The notes under the pieces are model-generated. The model saw only the letters and a list, made by a program, of their open reading frames with translations, did not search any database and was not told where the DNA came from. Shown here one piece after another: positions 12,093 through 24,436 of a stretch of DNA of 64,000 nt (the stretch's first letter is position 1; each line of letters opens with the position of its first letter). This DNA is from Linum tenue (lineage: Eukaryota > Streptophyta > Magnoliopsida > Malpighiales > Linaceae): the NCBI GenBank assembly GCA_946122785.1, contig CAMGYJ010000006.1, positions 69,255,676 through 69,319,675 on the forward strand, written 5' to 3'. Made by a program: the position numbers and the translations under genes.

Positions 12093-12246
12093 GCTTTGAC
12101 TTTGCTCTTAATTCCCGATTCTTCTTCCTTTCGGCCATATTTTTATTTTATGTTCTTTCTTCTCAGGTTGCAGTCATGGGGAGGGATTCTTTCTTCCTTT
12201 TGTTTCAATACCAAAGCAACAAGCAGTCAACCCAAGTCTTGATTGA

Positions 12247-12860
12247 TTTTGTCCAGTTCATAAAGCACACCAGAAACCTCCTAATGCAGATCACAAACAC
12301 GATAAAACAATTCATAAAAAGCGTACTAGAAACCTTCCAATCCATACCACAAATCCCCTAAAACAAACCAAAAACCCCACAAAGCATACTACAAATATTC
12401 CGAAAGCAAACCAGAAACGTCCTAATGCAGTCCAAAAATCTATTAAAACAAATCAGAAACCTCGCAAAGCAAACCACAAAATTTTCGAAAGCACACCAGA
12501 AACTTCTTAATGCAAACCAAAAACCTCCGAATGCGTACCACAAATCTCCTAAAACAAACCAGAAACCCCACAATGCAAACCACAACATTTGCGAAAGCAC
12601 ACCAGAAACCTCATAATGCAAACCACAAATACAGTAAACCAAACCACAAAAAAACAAACCATAAACGTCCTAATGCAGACCACAAATACATTAAAACAAA
12701 CCAGAAACCTCATAATGCAAACCACAAAGTTTTGGAAAGCAAACCAGAAACTTCTCAATGCAAACCACAAACACGATAAAACAAACCAGAAACTTCTCAA
12801 TGCAAACCACAAACGCGATAAAGCAAACCACAAAAGGCATACAAAAATGTGAGAAACCAA
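12247..12860. repeat. Degenerate minisatellite of about 45 bp
   Basis: About thirteen degenerate units built on ACCAGAAAC-TC-TAATGC followed by AAACCACAAA. The period is close to 45 bp (15 codons), so several frames on both strands stay open with repeated short peptides (for example QTRNL-MQTTN). It lies inside the Pack-MULE-like element and is almost C/A-only on +. Confidence 0.7.
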
Positions 12861-12928
12861 ACCATAAATCTCACAATGCAGACCATAACATCCGGTGGTC
12901 GTTGGCCGTTGGCCGGTCAACGAAGACC

Positions 12929-13180
12929 GTTGACCGGTCAACAAAGTTCGTTGACCGAACTCCGGTGACCGTCAGTCAGCATATTCCGACGCCGATAGGC
13001 ATATTCCGGCCCCGATGACTAGATTCCGACGCCGGTAAGCATATTCCGATCGCGGTGAGCATATTCCGGTGACAGTGGCATATTCCGATGACAAAATAGC
13101 ATATTCCGGCGACAAAAAGCATATTCCGGTGACCGGCGACCAGATTCCGGCGACCCGTGGCAGAATTCCGGCGACCAAAA
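12929..13180. repeat. Palindrome and short tandem repeat of about 20 bp
   Basis: A perfect 14-bp palindrome GTTGACCGGTCAAC at 12929-12942 is followed (about 12978-13175) by around ten degenerate units of the form AGCATATTCCGGCGAC. Base composition differs sharply from the adjacent C/A-rich minisatellite. It lies inside the same element. Confidence 0.65.
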
Positions 13181-14370
13181 TTTTGTACCGGAAAATAAAA
13201 AAATATTTTTTTATTTTTTTATTATTTAAACATATTTTTCATAATGACAATTATACCCCTGCTTTGATTTTACACTAGGTCAACTCATCTAATAAAAAGT
13301 CATCATAATCCTAGCTTCCTATTGGTTGAAGACTTGTGTTGTTACAATAACAACACAAGAAGTGTTGTTACCGTAACTGGTCCCTTAGACCGTTGTGGTT
13401 GTGTGAGAGCCTTTGGATATTTGTGAATTCACGGAATAAAAAAATTAATTAATTTTTCATTTTATGAATGTAATAGTTAAAAGTTGATGATATTTGTTGG
13501 ATTGTATCTAAATTGTCCACAAATATATTTTATATATGATTAAATACATTGGATATTAATTGTTTTCACATTTTTTTTAAACCGACATGAACCGGCACAA
13601 ACTGGTTATACCACTGGTCGTACCATTCCACTTCCCAAACCGGCACAACGATAAACCGGTTTGACAACCTTGATAGTATGTATTTCATTCATTCATATTT
13701 TCATTTTCCGGCATGGGATGTCCCTCCAGTCGTTCACAAAAATCAATCCAAGTGCACACATATATAAGTATATTTATTCGAATGCTTTGGATAAACATAA
13801 CATATTCTTAAAACATATGGATCAGATGAACTTGTTTAGTGGTAGATCATTTTTTGACTCGACCCAGCGATTTAATTATCATGTTAATTTCATGAGCAAG
13901 ACGCAAAGGCAAACAAAAGAATAGTTTATGAATAATATTAAAATGATCCCGAAGAGCATAAGACAAATTAAACTTTCTTGCTAATCCTATCCTTTTGGTA
14001 TGAGTCATGACTATTGACAAAAGACTAAAAAACAAAGAGATCCTCCAGAACTAGGGCAGAAGGCAAAATAAATCAAAAACCGAAATTAAAATGAAAAGCC
14101 TCACAACTAATGCATATATAGTCCAAAAGGACAACATCTGCTGCTAGCCAAATCATCAGATATCCCTGCTGCAATAAAACAAATTAAGAATACATAAACA
14201 AAATGAAAAAAAAAAAACATAAAACAAAGGAAAGGTACTGAGGACAAAAAGTTACATAGGGGTAGGAATTAGAACGAACAACAGAGCCTCGCTTGCACAA
14301 ATTTTGGTGGAAGTTATTCGAATTATTTGACCATGTATTAGTTCCCATCTTATTGAACGACATCATAAAT

Positions 14371-14944
14371 ATCAACATCAGTGTAAGGTACTTTATATAT
14401 TTTTTTTCTAGACCATCATGAAAATCAAAATTATCAGATTAAGTAGTCCAAGGTTTGATGGTCGGATCGGCGTCAACAAGTTTAAATCAGTTTTAATGAT
14501 ATTGAGTAGATTATGCATATATTTGATATATCTTTTAAAAAAATCTGACTAATGTACATTCATATATTATTATGGTTTTGACTTTTCCCCCCAAGTCGTC
14601 CAAATGGAATGTATTCCAACTGTTTAGATGAGCAGTTCTGGTGGGATTTGGTTGAACCGGCTGGCCAGATACAAGTTTGACAACCGTGATAAAAATTGAG
14701 TTGAAACTATTGATTAGCAGAGCGTTCATTATGCATATAATTAGAATTTCGTTATATCAGCTTGATTATAAGGTTCAAATCTTGCATGTATGATTATTGT
14801 AGTGAAGATTTTTTTTTTTTGTAGCGAAGATTTGAATTGCTTATAATTGATGAATAATCAATCTCCATACACAAAAACACACAACGGTTTCCCCTTTACC
14901 TTTTGATCCTCCCCTGCTTGCTGCTTTAGTGCTTTTTTGTTATC
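14371..14944. other. Intergenic, AT-rich
   Basis: No gene or element is recognised. A T-run is at about 14811-14820. Confidence 0.4.
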
Positions 14945-14947
14945 TTA

Positions 14948-15277
14948 GGGGTCGTTTGGAAGTTGTGATTCTTCAAATTGATGTATTAGGTCAATTAGTG
15001 TATTATCATTTGATGTATTGATTCAATGCATGTATTAGGAAAATACTTTGTTTGGAAGAGCAATGATGAAACAAAAAGTAGGGTAGACAATCCCTCATTA
15101 ACAATCTCACCTTTTATTAGAGATTTACAATCATTCATTTTGAGTGATTGTAGGTGGGCCCAACAAAAAGGTAATGCATGCATTCTAACTCAAAGTGAAC
15201 CAAAAAAACGACTTAATCTTATCATTACATGTATTTGCTAAATACCTCACTTCAAATCTCAACTTCCAAACGACCCC
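14948..15277. mobile_element. PIF/Harbinger (Tourist-like) MITE, 330 bp
   Basis: Begins GGGGTCGTTTGGAAGTTG and ends CAACTTCCAAACGACCCC, a perfect 18-bp terminal inverted repeat. It is flanked by the 3-bp duplication TTA (14945-14947, 15278-15280) that defines PIF/Harbinger insertions. Non-coding. Confidence 0.85.
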
Positions 15278-15280
15278 TTA

Positions 15281-16183
15281 TTTTCTCTCTCTCACTCTCT
15301 CTCTCCTTCCTCCGTTCAATTTACACAACAATTCCATCTCTTCTCTTCCATGGAATAAGATCTTAATCACCACTATTATTAATCCACGTTCAAAACTTTC
15401 TTCCTGCTCGAATTATGGCTTCTTCTTCATCATTTTCTATACTTAACATCATATATATGTTCTAAACCATGATTTCTTATCTAGGAATTTCTGGTTTTTC
15501 GTAATAGTCAATAAGTATTATGGAATGGTGCCATTTATGATAATATTGGCACATTTTTCTATCCAAGTGACATAATTTTCGTATTTGCTAAAATCGTGCA
15601 CAAAATTAAGAGACTCGTAAAAATGGATCAATCCGCTCAAAAATCCATACGCTTAACCCCACAACCAAACATGATTTGCTGAAAACAACCACAACATTTC
15701 GCGACATGATTAATGGTTGACCTACCCGAAGGTCCCTCGACACTCTGTATGATGTTTTTGGTTATATCAGGGCAGCACAGACTTAGCATTGTCCACTACT
15801 AAAATAGTCACGATTTTTTTACCTTTTTATATTCATCGTCTCTCGCTTTTCAAAACCCTTTTTGTTTGTCCCTCGTCTTGGCTTGGAATCATGGTGGCCA
15901 TTTGGAATACAATTTACGATTCATAATGTAAAAAAAAAGTCATAGGTAACTATAGCGGGTTTTTAGCTTTATTCATTAATCAATGTTTTAGTTGCTTTGT
16001 TGTTTGGTGGATTGACATAGGAGGAATGGCAATGAATGGTGAATTTGAAGTAAATATAATTGGGAAATGATACAAGAATTAGATTTAAGAGCCGGGTTTT
16101 ATGGGGTTTGGTGTTTGGTGTTTGGAGATGAGATGAAGGAAAGGTAATAGAAGAAATTAGGGATATGGTTTTCTAATCACACG
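15281..16183. other. Intergenic
   Basis: A CT-rich stretch occurs at 15283-15312. Nothing else is recognised. Confidence 0.4.
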
Positions 16184-16239
16184 TTAAGAATAATTTCCAG
16201 AAATTGAATAAGTTGAATGACAGACGGGGACCGAGCCCG

Positions 16240-17532
16240 CCATAACGGCTGCATTTTGGTGAAAAAGATAGAGAGTTTTGACTTTTCCTTTTCGCAAGTG
16301 TGCTCTGGTTTTGTATTTGTATTGAGTGGTGACTGATGATCTCTTTTTCAGAAAGTCACATCCAATCTTTTCCCTTTTAGCTTCTATTCTTCTCCTCTTC
16401 CTTTTCCTATGTGACCACTGACGAGACAACAAACACTATTTGAATTTGGAAACAAATCAACAATAAAGTGGAAATTTCTTGGTTTGTGCTTCTTCCATTG
16501 TTGTGGTTGCCTGAGAGCTTTTTGATATTTGTGTTTTGAGGCAAGAAATGAACCCTTTTGGTTGGGAGTCGATCATATATATTTTGTTGGTTCAGGTTTT
16601 ATCTTTCCAGCGTAGAACACAATACTACCTCCAAGACCCAAGTGCACTAAAAATCAGCAAAGATGCAAAATAATATCTCACGATTCCATGCAAATGGATC
16701 TATTTATTCGTGTGAAACTAAATGCAACATCTTTAACATAAACGTTTTAGGAAAAGTTGTCAGCCCGGTTTAGTCCGTTAGTCCGCTGGAATAAGTGTAT
16801 TGAGAGTTAAAGGTCCGATCGCTTTATCTCGATTTAGCTTGGATATATATATGAAAAAATTATTATATTGTTAATATATATTTATAAATACAATCTCATA
16901 TAACATATGAGTAATAACATATAATATTACACCAAAGTAATAGGTCGTACTTGAATTCAACATATAGTGAAAATTCACACACACTTATATAACATCAATG
17001 ATCAAATGTTCAACTTAGAATTTCAAATATACGGTTAGGCAAAGAGGAAAATCGAAAAAGAGGCACATTTCACAAACCAAATGAAAAACGACGTCGTTTG
17101 ACATGTAACCCGATAACCTTGCAGAGGGTCAGCCCGCGGATGTGTGGCTCGTTTTTCTCACCGGATCAGGGTTGAAACCGATCGACTGGTAGGTTGATAA
17201 CCTTACTTCATATTAACATAATATATTGTTAGAAAAAATATCGAACAAACTTATTTAGTGGTAGATTATTTTATGGTCTAGGTTATATTTTAAACTCTAG
17301 CCTGTAAGAACACACAAAACCAAATCGTATCATCATATCAAGAAGTTTTGTATCCTAGCCGCTCTCTTTTTATTACCCGATCAATCAGTTTAATTAATAT
17401 AATGTACTTTATCATGTTTAATTGCATGATCATGACGCAAGCATAAATTTAGTTGTTTAATTAATACAAAGACAAACATAATTCAAACAAAATACGATCA
17501 AATCCCAAGCAAATAAAAGAATATTATATGAA
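16240..17532. repeat. Duplicated segment, unit B (left part)
   Basis: Matches unit A in order, as listed for that feature, for example AAAGTCACATC (16354-16364) and TTTAGTGGTAGAT (17253-17265), and lacks the two insertions that split unit A. It is cut at 17532/17533 by a Helitron and resumes at 23952 and again at 32213. Confidence 0.6.
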
Positions 17533-17885
17533 CTAGCTTTGATCCCGGCCATTGGCCGGGTGAGTTTTATTTGATATTAAATTAATTTTGAGAAATTTTG
17601 TTCATATTCTTGAAACTCTCATTAATTACATGCATACACTAAATTTATATTAAATAATTTGTTGTCATACTTGAATTATTATTCATATATTATTCAACAA
17701 ATATTTGTTATTCTTTGTGTATGACTGGAATGTATGGTTTGAAAATTTGACTCGTATATATAAAGTTAATTTAGTTCCTCGGAGAACAACCACGATACTA
17801 ATACGATATAAGTTAATTTATAAGTGACAATATTTAACTTTTAATTGAGATATATTAACTATTGACTAAATGTATAACATGATCA

Positions 17886-18201
17886 TGTAGAAATCGTAGA
17901 ACGCGGAAAGAACAAAAACACGAAGACGGGTTTTACGTGGTATCCCTGTTCGTTGTGAACAGGACTAATCCACGGTGAGCTCGGAACGAGCTCACGGACT
18001 GAGTTTTTATTTTGACTGAATGACAACTGCTTGCTTTTACATAACCCAAGCTAAGCATATATATAGTGACCGAGGAAGAGACTAATGCCTCGAATATACC
18101 TCTGACTCTCGGTTTCCCTTTACAACATCAACTAGGAAACTTACATTCACAAGGACACAAAGACTCGGTTACTTGGGACACAAGGAAAAGTAACCGCAAC
18201 A
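17886..18201 (-). repeat. Copia 3' LTR
   Basis: 316 bp, TG..CA ends on +, paired with 23019-23335. It contains a TATATATA motif near 18057-18064 that could serve as a promoter TATA box on either strand. Confidence 0.95.
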
Positions 18202-18212
18202 CTCCCCCTCAA
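18202..18212 (-). other. Copia polypurine tract
   Basis: On minus TTGAGGGGGAG immediately precedes the 3' LTR. It would prime plus-strand DNA synthesis. The gag-pol stop codon TGA lies within it. Confidence 0.85.
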
Positions 18213-21200
18213 GCGAAAGCATGAATATCCAACATGCCGAGCTTGGAAAGGAGATGACCAAACTGATCCACGCTCAAGCCCTTGGTAAATAAATCTGCAG
18301 GCTGATCATGAGTAGCGATCTTGCAAGGAGCAATATCAGCAGAGAGAACACGTTCTCGAACGAAGTAACAGTCCATTTCAACGTGTTTAGTACGCTCATG
18401 AAACACAGGGTTAGCAGAGATATGCAAGGCAGCTTGATTGTCGCAATGGAGAGGAGTAGCAGACGTGGAAGAGTGTCCAAGCTCAGAGAGCAACCAACGG
18501 AGCCAAATGATCTCACTGACAGTGGTGGCCATGGCCCTGTACTCGGCTTCGGCAGAGGACCGGGCAACGACTGACTGTTTCTTGGTTCGCCAAGAAATGG
18601 GAGCACTGCCAAGGCTAATAAAATAGCCGGTAGTGGAGCGACGAGTGGTAGGACAACCACCCCAATCGGCATCGCAGTAAGCCTCGAGACGGAGAGGATT
18701 CTGAGCCGGAAAGAAGAGACCACGACCAGGGGACTGCTTCAAGTAACGCAATATGCGAACGGAAGCATCAACGTGGGCTTGTGTCGGCGCATGAACTGCC
18801 TGACTGAGTATGTTGACTGCGTACTGAATATCAGGACGGGTGACTGTAAGATAGAGCAACCGTCCAACGAGGCGCCGAAAACTCGAGGGATCAGGAGCTG
18901 GTGATGAGGGATGACGGCCCAGATGATGGTTTTGCTCGATGGGAGTGGCACAAGGACGAGTGCCTTCAAGCCCACAGTCAGCGAGTATGTCCAAAACATA
19001 CTTGCGTTGATTTAGCACAATGCCTTGACGTGACCGGGCGACTTCAATGCCCAAAAAATATTTCAAGTGGCCCAGGTCCTTGATAGTGAACTCGGCATGA
19101 AGAAAATTCTTGACCTGCTGCATAAAATGCTCATCATTGCCGGCGAGAATGACGTCGTCGACATATATAAGCGCAGCCACGAAACTAGAACCAGACCGAT
19201 AGGTGAAGAGAGAGTGATCCGCACGGCATTGAACAAACCGCAACCCAAGTAGTGCACGAGAGAAACGTTGGTACCAATTTCTTGATGCCTGACGAAGACC
19301 ATAGAGAGACTTCTGCAACCGACAGACACGAGAATCACCAGGACAAGCAAACCCTGGAGGAACTCTCATGTAAACCTCTTCCTGAAGATCGCCGTGTAAA
19401 AACGCGTTGTTGACGTCGAGCTGATGGAGAAACCAGTTCTGACTGACGGCAACGGCAATCAAGCACCGAACAGTGACAAGTTTGGCAACGGGGGCGAAAG
19501 TATCGTGAAAATCGATACCTTCGATCTGGGTGAAACCTTTCGCCACTAGACGAGCTTTATACCGGTCGACAGAGCCGTCAGGTTTGAACTTGACTTTGTA
19601 GACCCATTTGCAGTCGACAATACGTTTACCAGGCGGTGCATTTGCCAACACCCATGTTCCGTTGGCCTCTAGAGCATCGATCTCTTCTTGCATTGCTTTC
19701 CTCCAATGCTCATAACGGATGGCCTGCCAGAAGTACGTGGGTTCAAACGTAGCAGTGACATTTGCTACAAATGCACGATGAGCAGGAGAGAGTCTCTCAT
19801 ATGTGACGTGATTGCCGAGAGGATAGAGAGATGCATGCTGCGCATGCGGACGTAAACCAGGAAGGTCCGTGTCATAGTCTTGGAGACGAACCGGAGGACG
19901 AGAGACACGCGTGCTGTGGCGTGGGACGGGCTCGGCCGGAGGTGTGGCCGAGGGCGATGAGCTGGCCGAGGGTGTCGGACTGGCCGAAGACGACGGGCTG
20001 GCCGGGGCTGGTGGACTGGCCGAGGACGGCGGACTGGCCGAGGACAGTGGACTGGCCGGGGCTGAGGGACTGGCCGAGGACGGTGAGCTGGCCGAGGACG
20101 ATGGACTGGCCGAGGACGAGGGACTAGCCGAGAGCGACGGACTGGCCGAGGTCGCTGGGCCGGCCGAGGGTGATGGCCGGGCCGAGAGCACTAGACGGGC
20201 CAAGGACGCTGGGCGGGCCGAGAGTGATGGACGGGCCGAGAGCGCTGGGCTGGCTGAGTGCGACGGGCTGGCCGAGATCGCTGGGCTGGCCGAGAGGGAT
20301 GGCTGGGCCGAGTGCTATGGGCTGGCCGAGGTAGCTGGGCTGGCCGAGTGCGGGGACGAGCTGGACGAGTCGGGGGGAGTGCTCGCCTGTGGACTGAAGG
20401 ACGAGATGGATGCGTCGAGGCCAGCAAGATCGTCCTCCTCACGCGAAGAAACCACCCCCTGCACCATGTCAAAAATGCTGAGATCAGCATGCTCGTCGTC
20501 ATCCTCATCGTGTGGCCAAGACATGGACGAGACCTGGGAGGGCAATGCGGCCGCCGTCCCTAACTTTTGAAATGGGAAGACTTCTTCCAAGAAAAATACA
20601 TCACGGGAAGTGTAAATGGCCCGTCGTGCAACATCAAAGACCCGATAGCCCCGCTGATGCGCAGGGTATCCCACAAAAATGCCGGGCTTCCCACGAGCTG
20701 CGAACTTTGGAAGACCGGGACGCGTATCCTTGGCATAGACGAGGCAGCCGAAGGTTCGCAGGTGATCGAAGGTCGGACGGTGACCAAGGAGGACTTCGTG
20801 GGGAGTTCGATTCTGAATAGTGACCAGTGGCAAGCGATTAATGAGATACGCTGCCGTGAGGATGCATTCTCCCCAAAAGTGGATCGGTAGGCCAGCATGA
20901 AATCGTAGTGCTCGTGCAGTGTCGAGAAGGTGTCGATGCTTTCTTTCAACGACCCCATTTTGCTGCGGAGTGTGAACACAAGAAGTCTGAAGAATAATCC
21001 CGTTCTGTTCATAAAACTCGCGTAGCTCAGGAGTACTAAATTCTCTGCCATTATCGGCCTGGACGCGCTTGACACCTTTCCCATACTGCATTCGGACTTG
21101 ATTAAAAAACATGAGAAGATACCGAGCAACTTCGGATTTCTGCTTTAACAAATATACCCACACAACACGACTAAAATCATCCACGATTGTGAGAAAATAA

Positions 21201-22930
21201 TGAGCACCAGAAAACGAGGCCTGTTGATATCCTCCCCAAATATCAATATGAATAAGATCAAAAACCGACGTAGTCTTAACAGTACTAGCAACAAACGGTA
21301 GCCGAGTTTGTTTGGCCCGTAAACAAGATATGCACGGGTCCTTATTGACAACCAAAGTACTTGAGATATAAGACTGCAAAACTGAAAATTTCGATGCCGA
21401 CGGATGACCAAGCCTCGAGTGCCACAACTGAGAGTCTCTAATAGCCTGCTGTGCCGTGAATGCCACCGGATGACGCCCATCAAACACTTGCAAGTAATAG
21501 AGACCATCGACACGTCTACCCATCCCAATCATCGCTCTGGAGCGTAAGTCCTGTAGCACGCAGAAATCACTCAAGAAAATTACGGCAACAGCATGATCGG
21601 CGGTAAGACGACTGACAGACAATAGATTGCACTGGAACTCGGGAACATGCAGAACACGACGAAGCATGAACCCATTACTTAATTTCGAGTTCCCAATACC
21701 CTGAACTGAGATGCCTGTCCCATTAGGAATACGAACCTGTAAACTCGAGTCGGTGGCCAACTCGCCATCAAACAAACATTTATCTTTAGCAATGTGTTCG
21801 TTACACCCGGAATCTATAACCCATGTTGTAGATAAATCGATCGAGGACATACCTGACATATTTGCAGTAGGTTGCGACTGGACTTGAGCCGTGGTTGGCT
21901 CCGAGCTCAAGAATGCCCGAAGTTGGGCAATTTGCTCGGCAGTAAGGCCTGGAATTGAAACTTCAGTACGCTCCACTGCCGCTGCTTGAGGCTCAGAACG
22001 AGATGGACGAGATGATCCCTGACGACGAGAACGTCCTGACTTCTCTCCGGACTTGGGCGGCCAACCATGCAGGTCATAGCACGTGCTTTTGAAGTGGCCG
22101 AGCTTGCCGCAGTGACTACACAAAGGTCGACCATCCGGAGTCCGCTCGTCTTGCTGCTCCCCCTGTCCTTGAAAGGCGGCGGCTTCGACTCGCGGTCTGC
22201 TGTCGCTAGTCAAGTTTCGCTGCTGCTCATCATTAGCAACGGCGTGATAGGCTTCTCCAAGGCTGGGGGCAGGCTTCAACGACAGTAGATGAGTGCGGAC
22301 AGTGGCAAAACTATCGTCAAGCCCAACCAGAAAGTCGAGCAGCTTTATGGACTCGTGTGACTCCCGAGTTCGTTGTTCGACGTTGCAGGTGCAATTCCCA
22401 CAAGTGCACCGTGCTGGAGGATCGAGTGTTAACCAGTCGTCCCATGCTCGCTTGAGTTTGGCATAGAAGGTGGACACACTTGCTCGATCCTGCCGCAAAC
22501 TTGTGATCTGGCGGCGGATTTTGTAGCGACGGGGAAGAGTTCCAGTGCTGAACCGCTCCTGCAACTCATCCCAAATCTGTTTTGAGGTAAAATTTGAGCT
22601 GATGCTTGACCTGATCTCTCGTGACATGGCCTGACGCAGCCACCCGACGACCATCGCATTGCACCGTACCCAAGCGTTGAGCTTCTCGCCGTATGCGGGC
22701 TTTACGACGGTTCCCAGGACAAAGCCGAGCTTGTTTTTAGCAAGCAGGGCATTAGAGATCTCAGCTGACCACTCCCCATAATTTGCGTCGGTCAGCAGAT
22801 CGGCGACAAAAACCTGACTAGGAGTGTCCGACAGATGGAGAAACAAAGGGGACGTCGGACCAATGACGTCAACTGCGTCGGCTGGATTCTTCTCAGCGGC
22901 CGCCGTTGCACTCGACTCTTCATCGGACAT
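18209..22930 (-). pseudogene. Copia gag-pol polyprotein, one nonsense codon
   Basis: One frame of 1,573 codons from ATG 22930 to the TGA at 18209-18211, broken only by TAG at 20315-20317. Order on minus: gag; a CCHC zinc knuckle (CSHCGKLGHFKSTC, about 22078-22125); aspartic protease (WVIDSGCNEHIA); GAG-pre-integrase (LWHSRLGHPS); integrase with its first two acidic residues in HIDIWGGY and VQADNGREF; a Ser-Ala-Pro-rich linker; reverse transcriptase (LVAKGFTQIEGIDF, YVDDVILAGND); and RNase H (SSAEAEYRAMA). The nonsense codon falls in the linker, separating gag-protease-integrase from reverse transcriptase-RNase H. All catalytic motifs I can see are intact. The product would act in virus-like particles and the nucleus to copy and insert the element. 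Confidence 0.9.
19911..20390 (-). repeat. Coding tandem repeat (SASP)n in copia linker
   Basis: Degenerate 12- and 24-bp units of CTGGCCGAG on + encode about thirty Ser-Ala-Ser-Pro-like tetrapeptides between integrase and reverse transcriptase. The single stop codon of the polyprotein (20315-20317) lies here. Confidence 0.8.
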
Positions 22931-23003
22931 GATGGAGAACACCAATCAGCAGCGAGGACTGTAGAACTTGAAGCTGAAAATCAAACCCTAGGATGATTCG
23001 ATT

Positions 23004-23018
23004 CCAGCTCTGATACCA
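23004..23018 (-). other. Copia primer-binding site (tRNA-iMet)
   Basis: On minus TGGTATCAGAGCTGG directly abuts the 5' LTR. TGGTATCAGAGC is the standard plant initiator-tRNA-Met complement that primes minus-strand synthesis. Confidence 0.9.
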
Positions 23019-23335
23019 TGTAGAATTCGTAGAACGCGGAAAGAACAGAAACACGAAGACGGGTTTTACGTGGTATCCCTGTTCGTTGTGAACAGGACTA
23101 ATCCACGGTGAGCTCGGAACGAGCTCACGGACTGAGTTTTTATTTATGACTGTGTGACTACTGCTTGCTTTTACATGACCCAAGCTAAGCATATATATAG
23201 TGACCGAGGAAGAGACTAATGCCTCGAATATACCTCTGACTCTCGGTTTCCCTTTACAACATCAACTAGGAAACTTACATTCACAAGGACACAAAGACTC
23301 GGTTACTTGGGACACAAGGAAAAGTAACCGCAACA
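23019..23335 (-). repeat. Copia 5' LTR
   Basis: 317 bp, near-identical to 17886-18201, followed by the GATCA duplication. Confidence 0.95.
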
Positions 23336-23977
23336 GATCATGTTATAATATCTCGATTGTTTATCATCACACTCACAATGACTCGTTTATCCAATTCTTG
23401 AATGAGGTGGAAATAAAGTTTTCATAAAAAATTCAAATGGCAGTTCATGAAATCTAGATGCATGAAACACTCAAAATAAATATTTAGACAATATATGTCA
23501 TTCCATAATTTCCAAAATTTAGACTAACGTGCAGCTAATGTTTGAAATATTTGGACCGAACCTTACCCAATATACTCAAATTATTTATGCTATGCATTGT
23601 ACACTACAACTTGCTAGTGCATATAAAATATAACTCTATTTTTTTTTTATTATAAACACGGTGACAAATTTATATATAGTTAAAATATAATATATATGGT
23701 AGCAATGTTTTAGATGGTAACAAATATATAACTTATATCTAAAAAGGAAGAAACGTGAACTTGCAAAAGAAAAAAATCCGAAACTGGCGGAAGCATTCAC
23801 CGAGGGGGCTGATACTATTGTTGGTTTGATTTTTTTTTTTGTGAAAATAATTTGATTGGCTAGTACGCTGTGCTGACGTGGACCCTTGACCGATGGAGAA
23901 TTTCGAATCTGTGACCCCTTTTTTGAGAAATCCCTTATAATATTCTTTAGATATAAAACTTTCTTGCTCTTTTGTAA

Positions 23978-24420
23978 GGAAAAAATCCAAAACTACCACT
24001 GTTAAAAAAAAAAAATTTACAAAAATACCACCCACTCCAAAGAATTTCCAAAAATACCACCCTTAATTTAAAACCGCCCCCCTGATGAGCGGTTTTCAAT
24101 GAAACCGCGCCTCTAAGAGGCGTTTTCCTATCTAACCGCTCCTTGGAGGAGCGTTTTTATTTTCCGGAGTAAACCGCCTCTGGGAGCCGCGGTTATAGGC
24201 TAAACCCTACCAGAAAACGCTGGTAGAGGGAGCGTTTTATTGTCGGCATTACAAACCGCCTGGGGAAGGGGCGGTTTACAATGTCAGGACACAAACCGCT
24301 CCTTTGAGGCGCGGTTTGTGCCTGGTCACCCGACATCCGACATGTCGGACATGTCGGCATGCAGGGGTAGGGCTGCATGGCAGACATAAAACCGCTCCCC
24401 CCCCAAGCGGTTTTGGTGCA
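23978..24420. repeat. Left TIR and subterminal AAACCGC..GCGGTTT palindromes
   Basis: After the terminal 100 bp come seven or so modules of about 30 bp in which AAACCGC is followed by an imperfect GCGGTTT (24073-24415). Each module can fold back on itself. They stop about 15 bp before the TATA box of the transposase gene. Confidence 0.75.
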
Positions 24421-24429
24421 AAATTTTCC

Positions 24430-24436
24430 TATAAAA
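24430..24436 (+). promoter_or_regulatory. TATA box of transposase gene
   Basis: TATAAAA in the context CTATAAAAGG, at the inner border of the palindrome array. A start site near 24460-24470 and a 5' exon ending in CGTAAGT at 24530 fit. Confidence 0.65.

Larger units (their letters stand above)
11335..13384. mobile_element. Pack-MULE-like element, 2.05 kb
   Basis: A 9-bp duplication TTAGACCGT lies at 11326-11334 and 13385-13393. The element starts with GGG and ends with CCC. The ends share inverted ATAACAACAC/GTGTTGTTA words, and a perfect 12-bp hairpin CTTGTGTTGTTA occurs at 13333-13344/13348-13359. GG-type ends with a 9-bp duplication point to the Mutator-like superfamily. It encodes no transposase but carries a host LRR-kinase fragment and two minisatellites, fitting a Pack-MULE. 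The TIRs are short and imperfect, which is the weak point of the assignment. Confidence 0.65.
10920..14370. repeat. Duplicated segment, unit A
   Basis: Blocks at about 10990-11040, 11285-11300, 13393-13430, 13815-13925, 13970-14000, 14050-14215 and 14290-14367 recur in the same order and strand at 16340-16390, 16420-16432, 16500-16540, 17250-17530, 23953-23970, 32270-32450 and 32615-32690. Unit A is interrupted by a hAT MITE (11049-11267) and a MULE (11335-13384), both absent from unit B, which acts as a near-empty site. The content of the ancestral segment is not recognised as a gene. Confidence 0.65.
17886..23335 (-). mobile_element. Young full-length Ty1/copia element, 5.45 kb
   Basis: LTRs at 17886-18201 and 23019-23335 begin TGTAGAA and end CAACA. 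The 5-bp duplication GATCA lies at 17881-17885 and 23336-23340. By eye the LTRs differ by about six substitutions and one indel (about 98% identical), so the insertion is recent. On minus, the primer-binding site TGGTATCAGAGC (complement of initiator tRNA-Met) adjoins the right LTR, and a polypurine tract TTGAGGGGGAG adjoins the left LTR. One gag-pol frame fills the interior. The size and short LTRs resemble the Ale/Retrofit lineage (inference). Confidence 0.95.
17533..23951 (-). mobile_element. Non-autonomous Helitron, containing a nested copia element
   Basis: Read on minus, the 3' end has a 7-bp GC hairpin CCCGGCC-AAT-GGCCGGG (17544-17560) followed by ATCAAAGCTAG and then T: a hairpin a few bases before CTRR is the Helitron 3' terminus. 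The 5' end on minus would be TCTAAAGAATATTATAAGGG (from 23951). Insertion is between A (17532) and T (23952), as Helitrons do. After subtracting the nested copia insertion, about 960 bp of AT-rich Helitron remains, with no Rep/helicase gene. The 5' border is inferred from where unit B resumes. Confidence 0.55.

Noticed and set aside
12358..12944. Cys/Phe/Trp-rich minus-strand frames that look like membrane proteins
   Set aside because: They are the reverse complement of a 45-bp C/A-rich minisatellite inside a transposon.
18274..21528. Plus- and minus-strand frames overlapping the copia polyprotein
   Set aside because: Shadows of the gag-pol frame in other reading frames.
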